Assembly: GCF_011044255.1 (NCBI RefSeq)
Contig: NZ_CP049107.1
Coordinates: 806,001-870,000 of the forward strand
Length of the DNA stretch: 64,000 bases
Source: Rhizorhabdus phycosphaerae
GTDB lineage: Bacteria > Pseudomonadota > Alphaproteobacteria > Sphingomonadales > Sphingomonadaceae
Reading direction: 5' to 3'
Shown: positions 35,734 to 45,121 of the stretch, in pieces
Layout: each line of letters starts with the position of its first letter
How positions within the stretch are numbered: the stretch's first letter is position 1
The notes under the pieces: generated by a model
Database searches by the model: none
Told to the model about the DNA's origin: nothing
Seen by the model: only the letters and a program-made list of their open reading frames with translations
Position numbers and translations under genes: made by a program

Positions 35734-37245
35734 ATGCGGCACTGGCTGATGGTCTTGCTACTCGCCTGCCTTGCAGTTGGCGCCTCGCCCGCGAGCGCTA
35801 TCACGACCGATGCCCAGGCCGCCTGCGCCAAACTCCCGACCGCAACCCTCGATCTTCCGGCGGAAATGCCGGCCCATATTCTCTCTTCGGAATTGATCGC
35901 CCCGAGCGGGTCGACGACCGAGCTCTGCCGCGTGCGCGGCTATGTGTCGCCGAACACCCATTTCCAGATCACCCTGCCCGCCTCGAGCTGGAACGGGAAA
36001 TTCTTCTACGCGGGCTGCACCGGGTCCTGCGGCATGGCCGGCGAGTCCCTTTGGGCGCGCGAATGCGACTATCCGACCGCGCGCGGCTATGCCTGCATAT
36101 TGTCCGACATGGGCCACAGGTCCGGCGCCGGAGACGGACTATGGGCCTGGCGCAACCTGGAGGCGAAGCTCGACTTCGCCTATCGCGCCACGCACCGGAC
36201 CGCGCTGGCCGGCAAAGCGATCGTCAGCGCTTTCTATGCGCAGCCTGCCAAACGCTCCTATTTCATGGGCTGCTCGACCGGCGGCCGCCAGGGGCTCGTC
36301 TCGGCCCAGCGCTTCCCTGAGGATTTCGACGGAATTATCGCCGGCGCACCGGTGATCAGCGAGGCGGGAACCTCGATGAGCTTCGTCTGGACGCTGAACA
36401 GCCTCGCCCGCGCCGACGGCAGCCCGATCTTCGACGACCGCAGTCTGGCGACATTGCACCGGGGCGCCGTCGCGGCACTGGATGCCGCCGACGGTCGGAA
36501 GGATGGCGTCATCGGCAACCCGCTTGCAGCCTTCGATCCTGCGACGCTGGGTTGCAAGAGCAAGGCAGGCGATTGCCTCACCGCCGAGCAGGTCGAGGCC
36601 GCGCGAAAAGTCTATGCCGGCCCGGTGAACGCGAAAGGCCAGCCCGTCTATTTCGGCGGCGGCTTCCTGCCGGGATCGGAGATGGGCTGGCGCGCCTTCC
36701 TCTCGATCGGCGGGCCCGCCTCAGCCACCCGCTCAGGCACCGACACGACGCGCTACATCCAGTCGGATTTCGGTCCAGGCTGGGAAGCGAAAGCGTTCGA
36801 CTTCGACCGCGACCCCGACCGGCTGCGTGAGTATGAGGTTCTCTACTCCGCGTCCAATCCGGACCTGCGCGCCTATCGCGGCCGCGGCGGCAAGCTGTTG
36901 ATCTATCATGGATGGGCCGACGCCCGCGTCGCCCCGCTGAACAGCGTCGATTATTATCGCGCCGTCACCCGCACCATGGGCGGCCCCGCCTCCACCGAAG
37001 CCTTTGCCCGGCTCGTCATGGTGCCCGGCATGGAGCATTGCTGGGGTGGCGATGGCCGCTTCGCGATCGATTATATCGCGGCGATGGAGGACTGGGTGGA
37101 GCGCGACGTCGCGCCAGCCACATTGCGCGCCGCGCATCGGTCGCCCGCGACCACATCCGATGGCGCGACCTTCATCCAGAGCTTCCCCGCACCCGCCGGC
37201 AGCGAAAGCGCGGTGGAGATGCTTCCGACCTACAAGGTCCAATAA
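35734..37245 (+). CDS. Tannase/feruloyl esterase family protein
   Basis: A 503-residue secreted alpha/beta hydrolase of the tannase/feruloyl esterase family. The nucleophile is the serine of GCSTGGRQG; the acid and base are probably the Asp of HGWADARV and the His of GMEHCWGG. The flanking cysteines in MGCST and MEHCWGG form the family's typical disulfide near the active site. A signal peptide is clear (WLMVLLLACLAVGASPASA). The ATG follows GGGAGG. It is first in a plus-strand unit with a DUF885 gene and an amidohydrolase, which points to stepwise breakdown of a compound with ester and amide bonds. Confidence 0.92.
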   Translation: MRHWLMVLLLACLAVGASPASAITTDAQAACAKLPTATLDLPAEMPAHILSSELIAPSGSTTELCRVRGYVSPNTHFQITLPASSWNGKFFYAGCTGSCGMAGESLWARECDYPTARGYACILSDMGHRSGAGDGLWAWRNLEAKLDFAYRATHRTALAGKAIVSAFYAQPAKRSYFMGCSTGGRQGLVSAQRFPEDFDGIIAGAPVISEAGTSMSFVWTLNSLARADGSPIFDDRSLATLHRGAVAALDAADGRKDGVIGNPLAAFDPATLGCKSKAGDCLTAEQVEAARKVYAGPVNAKGQPVYFGGGFLPGSEMGWRAFLSIGGPASATRSGTDTTRYIQSDFGPGWEAKAFDFDRDPDRLREYEVLYSASNPDLRAYRGRGGKLLIYHGWADARVAPLNSVDYYRAVTRTMGGPASTEAFARLVMVPGMEHCWGGDGRFAIDYIAAMEDWVERDVAPATLRAAHRSPATTSDGATFIQSFPAPAGSESAVEMLPTYKVQ

Positions 37246-37281
37246 GATAATCCTGTTTTCCGTTTCCCGAGGAGTGTTCCC

Positions 37282-39099
37282 GTGTTGATCGATCGTCGCC
37301 GCTTCCTTCATGCCGCCGCCGGCACCACCGCCCTCAGCCTCGTCGGGCCGATGCAGGGCGTCTGGGCGGCCACCGGTTCGGGCGATGCGGCGCTTCAGGC
37401 GCTGCTCCAGCGCCACACCGAAGCCTTTCTGCGGCGCTCGCCCGAAGAGGCCACCGGCAATGATTATGACCAGGGCGCCAACGCCTATCTGCGCGCGCGG
37501 CTGGACGACCGCTCGCTCGCCGCACGCGAAAGCGACCGCGCCGCGGTGAAGCAGGGCCTGCGACAACTGCGCGCCATCTCCGCCGACACGCTCTCGCCGC
37601 GCTCGGCGCTGGACCGCGACGTCGCGCTCTATGTCTATGAGACGCTCGACGACATGCTCGGCCGCTATGGCTATATGGACATGAACCTGCGGCCGAGCCC
37701 CTATGTGGTGAGCCAGATGAACGGCGCCTATTACTGGCTGCCGGATTTCATCGGCGGGCGCCATCCGATCAAGGACGCGGCCGATGCCGACGCCTGGTAC
37801 AGCCGTCTGGCGGCACTCGCCACCGCGCTGGATCAGGAGAGCGAACGCATCCGCCATGATGCCGCCATGGGTATCATCCCGCCGAGCTTCGTGATCGCCA
37901 AGACGATCAACCAGATCAAAGGCCTGCGCGACGGCAAACCGCTTGAATCCGCACTGCTCGCCCCCGCGCTGAAGAAGCTCGCTGCGCTCGGCCGCCAGGG
38001 CGACGCTGCCCGCGCCGAGAGCATCTTCCGCGACCGGATCGTCCCCGCGCTCGACCGGCAGATCGCCGCGTTCCAGGCGATCGCCCCCAAGGCTGTCGAT
38101 ACCGCCGGTGTCTGGCGCCTGCCCGATGGCGACGCTTATTATGCGGCGGCGGTCCGCTCCAACACCACCGCCGACATCGCGCCGGGCGACCTCCACAAGC
38201 TGGGTCTCGAACAGTGCCGCCAGCTGATCGAGCAGATCGACAGCCTGCTGAAGGCGCAGGGGATGTCGCAGGGATCGGTCGGCGCGCGCATCGGGGCACT
38301 CAACCAGGACGCCCGCTTCAAGGTCAGCGACGACGATGCCGGCCGCGAGAAGCTGCTCGCGCTCGCCAACGGCTATATCAAGGACATCACCGCGCGGCTG
38401 CCGCAGGCCTTCGGCATCTCGACGGTCGATCCGGTCATCGTCCGCCGCATCCCACCCGCGATCGAAGCCGGCGCGCCGGGCGCCTTCTATGGCGAGGGCG
38501 CTCCGGGCGAACCGGGCGTCTATTCGCTCAATCTCCAGCATCCGAGCGAACATGCGACCTGGCGCCTGCCCACGCTGACGCATCACGAAGCGGTGCCGGG
38601 CCATCATTTCCAATATAGCGTGCTCAATCATGCCCCGGCCCTGCCGCTGTTCCGCAAGGTCGTGCGCTTCTCCGCCTATACCGAAGGCTGGGCGCTCTAT
38701 GCGCAGCAGGTCGCGGCGGAACTGGGCATCTTCGACAATGACCCCTTCGGCCGCATCGGCGAACTCCAGTCGCAGCTGTTCCGCGCGGCGCGGATCGTCG
38801 TCGACACCGGCATCCATCACGAGCGCTGGACGAAGGACCAGGCGGTCGCCTGGATGGTCGACAATGCCGGCGAACAGCCACTGGCGACCGAGCGTGAGGT
38901 GACGCGCTACGCGGTCTATCCGGGGCAGGCGTGCAGCTTCAAGGTCGGCGCCAACCGCATCGTTGCCGCCCGTGAAGCCGCCCGCGCGACAATGGGTGAC
39001 CGCTTCGACGTGCGCGGCTTCCATGACCTCATCCTAACCTCCGGCCCGATGCCGATGGCGGTCCTCGAAAAGGCCGTCGCGCAGTGGGCTTCCGCCTGA
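37282..39099 (+). CDS. DUF885-family metallopeptidase-like protein, Tat-exported (copy 2)
   Basis: This 605-residue protein is a paralogue of the DUF885 protein at 29280. The metal motif is H435-EAVPGHH-442, followed by AYTEGWALYAQQVA. The N terminus DRRRFLHAAAGTTALS is a twin-arginine signal. It starts with GTG at 37282 behind GAGGAG, 36 nt after the tannase gene, and is followed after 25 nt by an amidohydrolase. The order DUF885-amidohydrolase is thus seen twice in this island. Confidence 0.92.
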   Translation: MLIDRRRFLHAAAGTTALSLVGPMQGVWAATGSGDAALQALLQRHTEAFLRRSPEEATGNDYDQGANAYLRARLDDRSLAARESDRAAVKQGLRQLRAISADTLSPRSALDRDVALYVYETLDDMLGRYGYMDMNLRPSPYVVSQMNGAYYWLPDFIGGRHPIKDAADADAWYSRLAALATALDQESERIRHDAAMGIIPPSFVIAKTINQIKGLRDGKPLESALLAPALKKLAALGRQGDAARAESIFRDRIVPALDRQIAAFQAIAPKAVDTAGVWRLPDGDAYYAAAVRSNTTADIAPGDLHKLGLEQCRQLIEQIDSLLKAQGMSQGSVGARIGALNQDARFKVSDDDAGREKLLALANGYIKDITARLPQAFGISTVDPVIVRRIPPAIEAGAPGAFYGEGAPGEPGVYSLNLQHPSEHATWRLPTLTHHEAVPGHHFQYSVLNHAPALPLFRKVVRFSAYTEGWALYAQQVAAELGIFDNDPFGRIGELQSQLFRAARIVVDTGIHHERWTKDQAVAWMVDNAGEQPLATEREVTRYAVYPGQACSFKVGANRIVAAREAARATMGDRFDVRGFHDLILTSGPMPMAVLEKAVAQWASA

Positions 39100-39124
39100 C
39101 ACTCCATCCAGGACAATCGACGAC

Positions 39125-40450
39125 ATGAAGACCAAGACATTCCGAATTGCGGTCCTTGCCCTCCTCGCGGGGATCGCCATGCCGGCCACCGCCTATGCCG
39201 CAACCTCCGCCGAACCCGTCAAGGCGCAGGCGAGCAGCAAGACGATCGCCCTGACCGACGCCAATATCGTGTCGATCGACGGCGGCGCGCCGATCCGCAA
39301 CGGCGTCCTGATCGTGCGTGACGGCAAGATCATCGCGACCGGCACCGCCGCTTCGGTGAAGATCCCCGAAGGCGCCGAGATCGTCTCCATGGGTGGCAAG
39401 TGGCTCGCCCCCGGCCTGATGAACATGCACGTCCATCTCGGCCTCAAGCTGCCGGGTGCCGAGGGTGCGGCGCTGGCGAACGAGACCGACCCGCAATTGG
39501 CGCTGCGCATGGCGGCCAATGCGCGCAAGTCCCTGCTCGCAGGCGTGACCACGCTCCGCCTCGTCGGCGAGGATCATGGCGTCGACTTCGCCGTCCGCCG
39601 CGCGATCGAGAAGGGCGAGATCATCGGCCCGCGCATCAAGACGGCGGGCGAGATCATCGTGCCGACCGGCGGCCATGGTTCGCTCGAGGCCGACGGCCCC
39701 TATGCGCTGGCGCACGCCGTGCGCGAGCAGATCAAGCAAGGCGCCGACTGGATCAAGATCGCCATTTCGGGCGGCATCGCCGACACCCATGGCAGCATCT
39801 CGGCCGCGCCGATGACCGACGAGGAGCTCAAGACCCTGATCGAGGTGGCGCACCGCAACGGCATCAAGGTCACCGCGCATAACGGCTCGGCCGAGGCCGC
39901 CAAGCAGTCGCTCGCCATGGGCATCAACTGCTTCGAGCATGGCTATCATCTGAGCGACGAGAATCTGAAGGAGATGAAGGCCAAGGGCGTCTGGCTCGTG
40001 CCCACCGCCGTCGTCACCCAGGAAGGCGCCAAGGAGTTCTACAAGAAGATCGGCTCGCCCGAATGGTATCTCGAGCGGGTGGATTCGACCGGCAAGGACC
40101 ATTGGGCCATGCTCCAGAAGGCGATCCGCCTGGGCGTGAATATCGGCCTCGGCACCGACCAGTTTCCGTTCGAACCCAATGGCGGCACCACCGCAACGGT
40201 GGCCGAAGCCGAGCTTTACGTGAAGGCCGGCATGACCCCGCTGCAGGCCCTGCAGTCGGGCACTACCCAGACCGCTAAATTGCTCGGCATCGAGGACCAG
40301 GTCGGCCGGCTGGCTCCCGGCATGGCCGCCGACATCATCGCGGTCGACAGCGATCCGACCGCCGATATCTCCGCGCTGCGCACGATCAGCTTCGTGATGA
40401 AGAACGGCCGCATCTATCGCGACGACGCCCACGGCACGCTGGCCGACTGA
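39125..40450 (+). CDS. Exported COG1228-type amidohydrolase (copy 2)
   Basis: The 441-residue protein is close to the amidohydrolase at 31374. Metal ligands: H102 and H104 in NMHVHLGLKLPG, Lys in WIKIAISGGI, His in AHNGSAE and FEHGYHL, and Asp in GTDQFPFEPNGG. The signal peptide is VLALLAGIAMPATAYA. By relation to COG1228 prolidases and ochratoxinase-like enzymes, it probably splits a C-terminal amino acid or an aryl amide. It ends the tannase-DUF885-amidohydrolase unit, before a hairpin shared with the convergent serine hydrolase. Confidence 0.92.
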   Translation: MKTKTFRIAVLALLAGIAMPATAYAATSAEPVKAQASSKTIALTDANIVSIDGGAPIRNGVLIVRDGKIIATGTAASVKIPEGAEIVSMGGKWLAPGLMNMHVHLGLKLPGAEGAALANETDPQLALRMAANARKSLLAGVTTLRLVGEDHGVDFAVRRAIEKGEIIGPRIKTAGEIIVPTGGHGSLEADGPYALAHAVREQIKQGADWIKIAISGGIADTHGSISAAPMTDEELKTLIEVAHRNGIKVTAHNGSAEAAKQSLAMGINCFEHGYHLSDENLKEMKAKGVWLVPTAVVTQEGAKEFYKKIGSPEWYLERVDSTGKDHWAMLQKAIRLGVNIGLGTDQFPFEPNGGTTATVAEAELYVKAGMTPLQALQSGTTQTAKLLGIEDQVGRLAPGMAADIIAVDSDPTADISALRTISFVMKNGRIYRDDAHGTLAD

Positions 40451-40457
40451 TCCGGAA

Positions 40458-40489
40458 AGCCGGATCCGCGACGGGAAGCGGGTCCGGCT
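40458..40489. terminator. Hairpin between convergent genes
   Basis: AGCCGGATCCGC (40458-40469) pairs with GCGGGTCCGGCT (40478-40489) over 12 positions with one wobble and an 8-nt loop. It lies between the stop codons of the amidohydrolase and the serine hydrolase. There is no T-run, so it may be a bidirectional terminator or only a barrier. Confidence 0.55.
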
Positions 40490-41874
40490 CAGTCCTGCGG
40501 CGGGAAGGTCCGCAAATACCAGGCAAAGATCAGCCTGTTGCAGACCATGTCGCGCGCGCCGAGGCAGATGAAGGTCGTGTCGACCGACGGATAATGATGC
40601 GTCGCCACGTCCATGCCATAGGACGTGCCGCCATGGCCCCAACTCGGCGGCGTGTCGGGATTGACGACGAAGCCGAGGCCATACCAGGGCGTGGCACCTG
40701 CGGTCGTGGCGAGCTTGAGCATCGCCGGCCCCAGCAGCTTTCCCGCGCGCAAGGCGTCGAAGAAGCGCAACATGTCATTGGCGCTGGCGACCCCGCCGCC
40801 TGCCGATGCCCCCCGCCAGGGAAGGCTGTCGAGATTGGGGAGGAGTACCTTCTCCTCGCCGAAATAGGTCGTGTAGCCGACCGCGACCCCCTGCAAATGA
40901 TCGCGGTCGGGAAAGCCGCTCACGGTCATTCCCGCCGGCGCGAATATCCGCCTCGCGACAAGATCCTGATAGGCCTCCCCCGTCACCTTCTCGATGATCG
41001 CACCGAGCAGGATGAAGCCATAGTTCGAATAGTCGTCCTTGCTGCCCGGCGGAAAGGCCGGTGCGCGATCCCCGTTCAGCCGGATCATATCGGCAATGGT
41101 GCGGACTTTAGCCCGATCGGCTCCTTCGCCGCGTTCCAATATGCCGATGTCGCCGGTCCCGCCCCGATGGGTCAGCAACTGGCGGATGGTCACCTTCGCC
41201 ATCGCCGCATTGGGATAGTCGGTGAGGTAGCGGCCCAGCGGAGCGTCGAGCTCCACCTTGCCCTCCTCGACCAACTGGAGGATGGCGACAGCCGTGAACA
41301 TCTTGCCCGCCGAGGCCAGAAACATCGGCGTGTCGAGGGTAACCGCGCGATTGTCGCTGCGATCGGCGATGCCCCAGCTCTGGGCCAGCAGCCTGTCCTT
41401 GCCGCGCTGGACGATGACGGCGCCAGCAAAGGCGTCGCGCGCGGTCAGCCTTTGCGCGATCGACGCGACCGCCTCGACGGCGCCCCTCCCCGGCAGCGGC
41501 AACGGACGCAAGTCCACGGTCTTCAGCTTGGCCGGATCGGCATCGGCTCGCTCCAGCTTCAGCCGCAACAGGCCGGGCAGGCATTTTTGCCGCAGCAACA
41601 GCGTCATGGCCTTGTCGGACCGTTCGACGACCTTATCGAGGCTGACGCCGCAGCTATCCTCTGCACTCTCGAGCGCGAACATCGGGTTGGGATCGTCGTT
41701 GCGCGCGGCATAGAAGGCCTTGATCCTCGCAGGGTCGCCCGCGTTGAAGGCGTCGCGCCATTCTTCAAGCAGGGCGTCCATCGATGGCGCCGCCTTGGCC
41801 GCCGGCTGCGCGAAGGCAGCCGCCGCCAGCGCGGCAAAACCGACGAACATCGTCCCCGAAAGCCCAGCCTTCAC
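40489..41874 (-). CDS. Serine hydrolase, beta-lactamase/class C fold
   Basis: This 461-residue exported protein is a beta-lactamase-fold serine hydrolase. The SxxK motif is SAGK in FLASAGKMFTA, the YxN motif is YSN in DDYSNYGFILLG, and HGG near the end (WGHGGTSYGMD) replaces KTG, as in class C and esterase relatives. An extra N-terminal region of about 130 residues precedes the domain. The GTG at 41874 overlaps the stop of the upstream membrane gene (GTGA) and has an AGGGGA box; an ATG at 41898 is possible. It may hydrolyse a peptide or ester; penicillin resistance is not implied. Confidence 0.88.
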   Translation of the reverse strand: MKAGLSGTMFVGFAALAAAAFAQPAAKAAPSMDALLEEWRDAFNAGDPARIKAFYAARNDDPNPMFALESAEDSCGVSLDKVVERSDKAMTLLLRQKCLPGLLRLKLERADADPAKLKTVDLRPLPLPGRGAVEAVASIAQRLTARDAFAGAVIVQRGKDRLLAQSWGIADRSDNRAVTLDTPMFLASAGKMFTAVAILQLVEEGKVELDAPLGRYLTDYPNAAMAKVTIRQLLTHRGGTGDIGILERGEGADRAKVRTIADMIRLNGDRAPAFPPGSKDDYSNYGFILLGAIIEKVTGEAYQDLVARRIFAPAGMTVSGFPDRDHLQGVAVGYTTYFGEEKVLLPNLDSLPWRGASAGGGVASANDMLRFFDALRAGKLLGPAMLKLATTAGATPWYGLGFVVNPDTPPSWGHGGTSYGMDVATHHYPSVDTTFICLGARDMVCNRLIFAWYLRTFPPQD

Positions 41875-43550
41875 TCTTCGTCCCCTTTCAGCTGCCATCT
41901 TTGCGCCTTCATACCCGGCGCAAAGACCGGAACCCCGTCGATCGTCGCCACCCTGCCCTGCCCGGACCGCGCGAGACGCGACAGATCCGAAGCGGCGACA
42001 CCGTCGGTTATCCAGAGCGTGTCGGCGGGCAGGCGCAGCGTCCGCAACTGCGCGGCCCGACGGCGCAGGAGGGCATTGAACGATCCGGCATCGTAGCGGG
42101 CCAGATAGATGACGTCCGTCTGCAAGCCGTAGCGCAGGGCCCAGGCATTGATGTCACGATAGAAGGGATAGCGGTTGCGCGGCACGATCATCCGCACCGA
42201 GCGGTAACGGCTGGCAGCCTCCCCCCAGAAGGGCGACGTCAACGCGGTCGGCCAGCGGTCGCCGTGCCGGGCAAAGGCGTCGGTCCGCCCCCACCAGCCA
42301 GCGCTGCCATCGACGATCTGCACCAGCGCCGCCCCCCAAAGGACGATCGTCGCCACCCTCGGCCGCGCCCCTCGGATGACGATCCAGCACAGGGCGACCA
42401 TCAGCCAGTAGACCAGTGGCCAGGCGAAGCGTCCGCTGCTGCGGAACATGTGCCCGAGCGCTTCCAGCGGCGCTGGCCAGGGGACGTGGACCACGTGGGA
42501 GCCGAGGGCGACATAGGGGGTGATCGCAAGCAAGGCGAGCAACGCAAGCGCGAGACCGAGGCCGAGATGCGGCAGCCACCGCGGCCAGGCCGGCACATGG
42601 CGGGCGACGACCAGCGCCGCGACGAGCAGGGCAAGAACCCCCGCGCCGAGATAGGCGAAGCCCTCCACCTCTTCCGCCGTCGTCGCCTGGTCCGGCAACA
42701 GCCAGGACCAGCCGCGCGGATCGACGGGCGACAGCAGGTTGGCCTTGTAGATGCCGAAGCCCCATTCGACGCTCATCGCATGGGCTGAACCGTCTCCCGT
42801 CTGCGCCAACCAGAGCACGCCGGACAGCCAGGCCACCAACGCCATAAGTCCGACGCTCGCCGCTGCCTCGATCAAGCGACGCCGCAACGCCGGCCCGCTT
42901 GCACCGACGATCCCGCGCCAGAGATCGCCTCCCCAGATCGCCGCGACCATCGCCAGAAGATAGGGGTGGATGAGGATCGAGAGCGTCAGCAGCCCGCCCC
43001 AGCCCCAGGCCCTCCCCCGCCATTGCGGCGATAGATAAAGCCAGATCGCCGCGAGGATCAGCCATTGGCCGCACAGCGTCAGATGGAAGATGGCCGGCGT
43101 GACCGCCCGGGCAAGGAAGCAGGGCGTGAAGAGGAAAAGCAGCACCATCGCCAGCCGCTGCCCGGGATCGGCGCCGATCCTGACGGCGATCGCCCGCGCG
43201 AACAGGGCCTGCAGTATGAAGCAGGCGAGCAGCCACCAGCCGAAATATTGGAAAGGCTCTGGCAGCATCGGGCCCAGCAGCTTGAACGGCATCGCCAGCA
43301 ACGGATTGGCGTCCGCCATCATCACGCTGCCGGCTATGTCCATTCCATAGGCGGGATTGGCGGCGATCGGCCAGCCCCACGGGGAGGCACGATAGAAGGC
43401 CCAGCCGAGATAGTTGGTCGCCGCATCATGATCGGCGAGCCAGGCGATATTCGTCGGATCGAGCGGGGCCGGTCCGAAAATCAGCAGGAAGGCAAGCACA
43501 GCGAACAGCAGGACGATGGAGGCATCGGAGCGCCAGACCATGAGTTTCAC
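41871..43550 (-). CDS. DUF6311-like multi-pass membrane protein
   Basis: A 559-residue membrane protein with about ten hydrophobic segments. It resembles DUF6311 proteins (WLADHDAATNYLGWAFYR, SVMMADANPLLAMPFKLLG, FQYFGWWLLACFILQALFA), which have the layout of GT-C glycosyltransferases, with an acidic DHD in the first outer loop. The last 150 residues are soluble. It starts with GTG (43550) behind AGGAGA and overlaps the serine hydrolase by 4 nt. It may transfer a sugar from a lipid carrier; this is inference. Confidence 0.82.
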   Translation of the reverse strand: MKLMVWRSDASIVLLFAVLAFLLIFGPAPLDPTNIAWLADHDAATNYLGWAFYRASPWGWPIAANPAYGMDIAGSVMMADANPLLAMPFKLLGPMLPEPFQYFGWWLLACFILQALFARAIAVRIGADPGQRLAMVLLFLFTPCFLARAVTPAIFHLTLCGQWLILAAIWLYLSPQWRGRAWGWGGLLTLSILIHPYLLAMVAAIWGGDLWRGIVGASGPALRRRLIEAAASVGLMALVAWLSGVLWLAQTGDGSAHAMSVEWGFGIYKANLLSPVDPRGWSWLLPDQATTAEEVEGFAYLGAGVLALLVAALVVARHVPAWPRWLPHLGLGLALALLALLAITPYVALGSHVVHVPWPAPLEALGHMFRSSGRFAWPLVYWLMVALCWIVIRGARPRVATIVLWGAALVQIVDGSAGWWGRTDAFARHGDRWPTALTSPFWGEAASRYRSVRMIVPRNRYPFYRDINAWALRYGLQTDVIYLARYDAGSFNALLRRRAAQLRTLRLPADTLWITDGVAASDLSRLARSGQGRVATIDGVPVFAPGMKAQRWQLKGDEE

Positions 43551-43645
43551 GCCGGTCTCCTAGCGATCAGGAAAAACGCATGGCGAGGCGGACGCCGATG
43601 CGCCAATGTTCGCACACAGCGTCCAACAAGGATGAAAAGGGCCCG

Positions 43646-45121
43646 ATGGCATATAGGATCGTACCGCAAATGCCCCCTTCCCCCCTGCACCGGGACCCGA
43701 CATCGTCGGACACCGCTACCAGTGGTGCATGCCATCCGAAGCACGCACTGGCCAGAGCCTCTGCGAAGCTCCTGTTCATGATGCTCGGCTTGGGCCTCTT
43801 CGGAAGCAGCGCCGCGGCGGCCGAGCGACTTCGTGCCGAGGGCAATCTGTATAGCGATGCGACGATCATCGATGGAACCGGCGCTCCGCCCCGGCCGCAT
43901 CAGGATCTGCTCGTGCAGGGCGATCGGATAATGGCGGTCGGCGCCACCGGCTCACTCGCTGTCCCCGAAGGCACGCCAAGGATCGACCTCTCGGGCAAAT
44001 TCGTGATGCCGGGGCTGATCGATACCCATGTCCACCTCGCGACGCCGCCCGATCGCATTCGCGCGGAGGCCATACTCAGGCGCAATCTCTATGGCGGCGT
44101 CACCGCCGTTCGCGACATGGCCGACGACTTGCGCTCGGTCGGGGAGCTGGCCCGTGCATCGCTGGCCGGCGAGATCGAGGCGCCCGACATCGTCTATGCC
44201 GCGCTGATGGCGGGCCCGGATTTCTTCCGCGACGACCGGGTACAAGCGGTCAGCAAGGGCGTGCCGCTGGGCAAGGCGCCGTGGATGCAGTCGATAGCGG
44301 ATGACACCGATATCGCCATGGCCGTCACGCTTGCGCGGGGCACATCGGCCAGCGCGATCAAGATCTACGCCGATCTTCCGGCAAGCCGCGTGAAGGCGAT
44401 CACCGAAGCCGCCCACAAGCAGGGGATGATGGTGTGGACGCACAGCTCGGTGTTTCCCGCCCGCCCGTCGCAGGTCATCTCGGCGGGCCCCGACAGTGTC
44501 AGCCATGCCTGCTATCTGGCTTACGAGCTGCAACCGGTGAACCTCGCCGCCTATGAGGATCGTACACCGATCCGGGAAGAGCTTCTTTCCAAGGATGGCG
44601 ACGACCCCGTGATGGCACGCCTGTTTTCCGATATGCGCGCCCGCGGCATCGTTCTCGATGCCACCGGCTCGCTGTTCGTCGCGGAGGATGTGAAACGTCT
44701 GAAAGACCCGACCCGGCGGAAGCTGCGCTGCACGGGCAATGCCGCGATCCGTCTCACCAGACAGGCCTGGAAAGCCGGCGTCGCGATCTCAACCGGCACC
44801 GATACCAGTTTCGAGGCGGCGCACCCCTGGCCGGAAGTTCATGACGAGCTGATCTTCCTCGTACGGGATGTCGGCATGCCGCCGCTCGAGGCCATAAAGG
44901 CCGCTACGCTCGTCGGCGCGCGTGCGGCGGGACGGGAAGCGGACATGGGGTCCATCCAGCCGGGGAAGCTGGCCAATTTCTTGATATTGCGAGCCGATCC
45001 CGTGGTGGACATAGACAATATCCGCACGATCGAAGCCGTCATCAAACGCGGGCGCAGCTACCAGCGCACCGCCTTTCGCGCACTCACGTCAGACGAACTG
45101 GACCATGGCGATCATGATTGA
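43646..45121 (+). CDS. Amidohydrolase family protein (third COG1228-type member)
   Basis: The protein of about 491 residues has the amidohydrolase superfamily layout: H128 and H130 in DTHVHLATP, Lys in SAIKIYADLP, His in VWTHSSVF and SVSHACYL, and Asp in STGTDTSFE. It is less similar to the other two amidohydrolases of the island. A hydrophobic stretch (LLFMMLGLGLFGSSAAAAE) after about 45 residues looks like a late signal anchor, so the start could be further in; several ATG codons compete. The dipeptidase-like gene downstream overlaps it by 17 nt. Confidence 0.88.
   Translation: MAYRIVPQMPPSPLHRDPTSSDTATSGACHPKHALARASAKLLFMMLGLGLFGSSAAAAERLRAEGNLYSDATIIDGTGAPPRPHQDLLVQGDRIMAVGATGSLAVPEGTPRIDLSGKFVMPGLIDTHVHLATPPDRIRAEAILRRNLYGGVTAVRDMADDLRSVGELARASLAGEIEAPDIVYAALMAGPDFFRDDRVQAVSKGVPLGKAPWMQSIADDTDIAMAVTLARGTSASAIKIYADLPASRVKAITEAAHKQGMMVWTHSSVFPARPSQVISAGPDSVSHACYLAYELQPVNLAAYEDRTPIREELLSKDGDDPVMARLFSDMRARGIVLDATGSLFVAEDVKRLKDPTRRKLRCTGNAAIRLTRQAWKAGVAISTGTDTSFEAAHPWPEVHDELIFLVRDVGMPPLEAIKAATLVGARAAGREADMGSIQPGKLANFLILRADPVVDIDNIRTIEAVIKRGRSYQRTAFRALTSDELDHGDHD

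Noticed and set aside
33331-35742. 803-codon antisense frame opposite the TonB receptor
   Set aside because: It mirrors the receptor's codon bias, has no recognisable motif and no ribosome-binding site.
36733-39024. 763-codon antisense frame opposite the DUF885 gene
   Set aside because: Shadow of the plus-strand coding sequence; low-complexity Arg/Gly/Ala composition.
40489-41874. Beta-lactamase giving antibiotic resistance
   Set aside because: The HGG third motif, long extra N-terminal region and catabolic context fit an esterase or peptidase of this fold.
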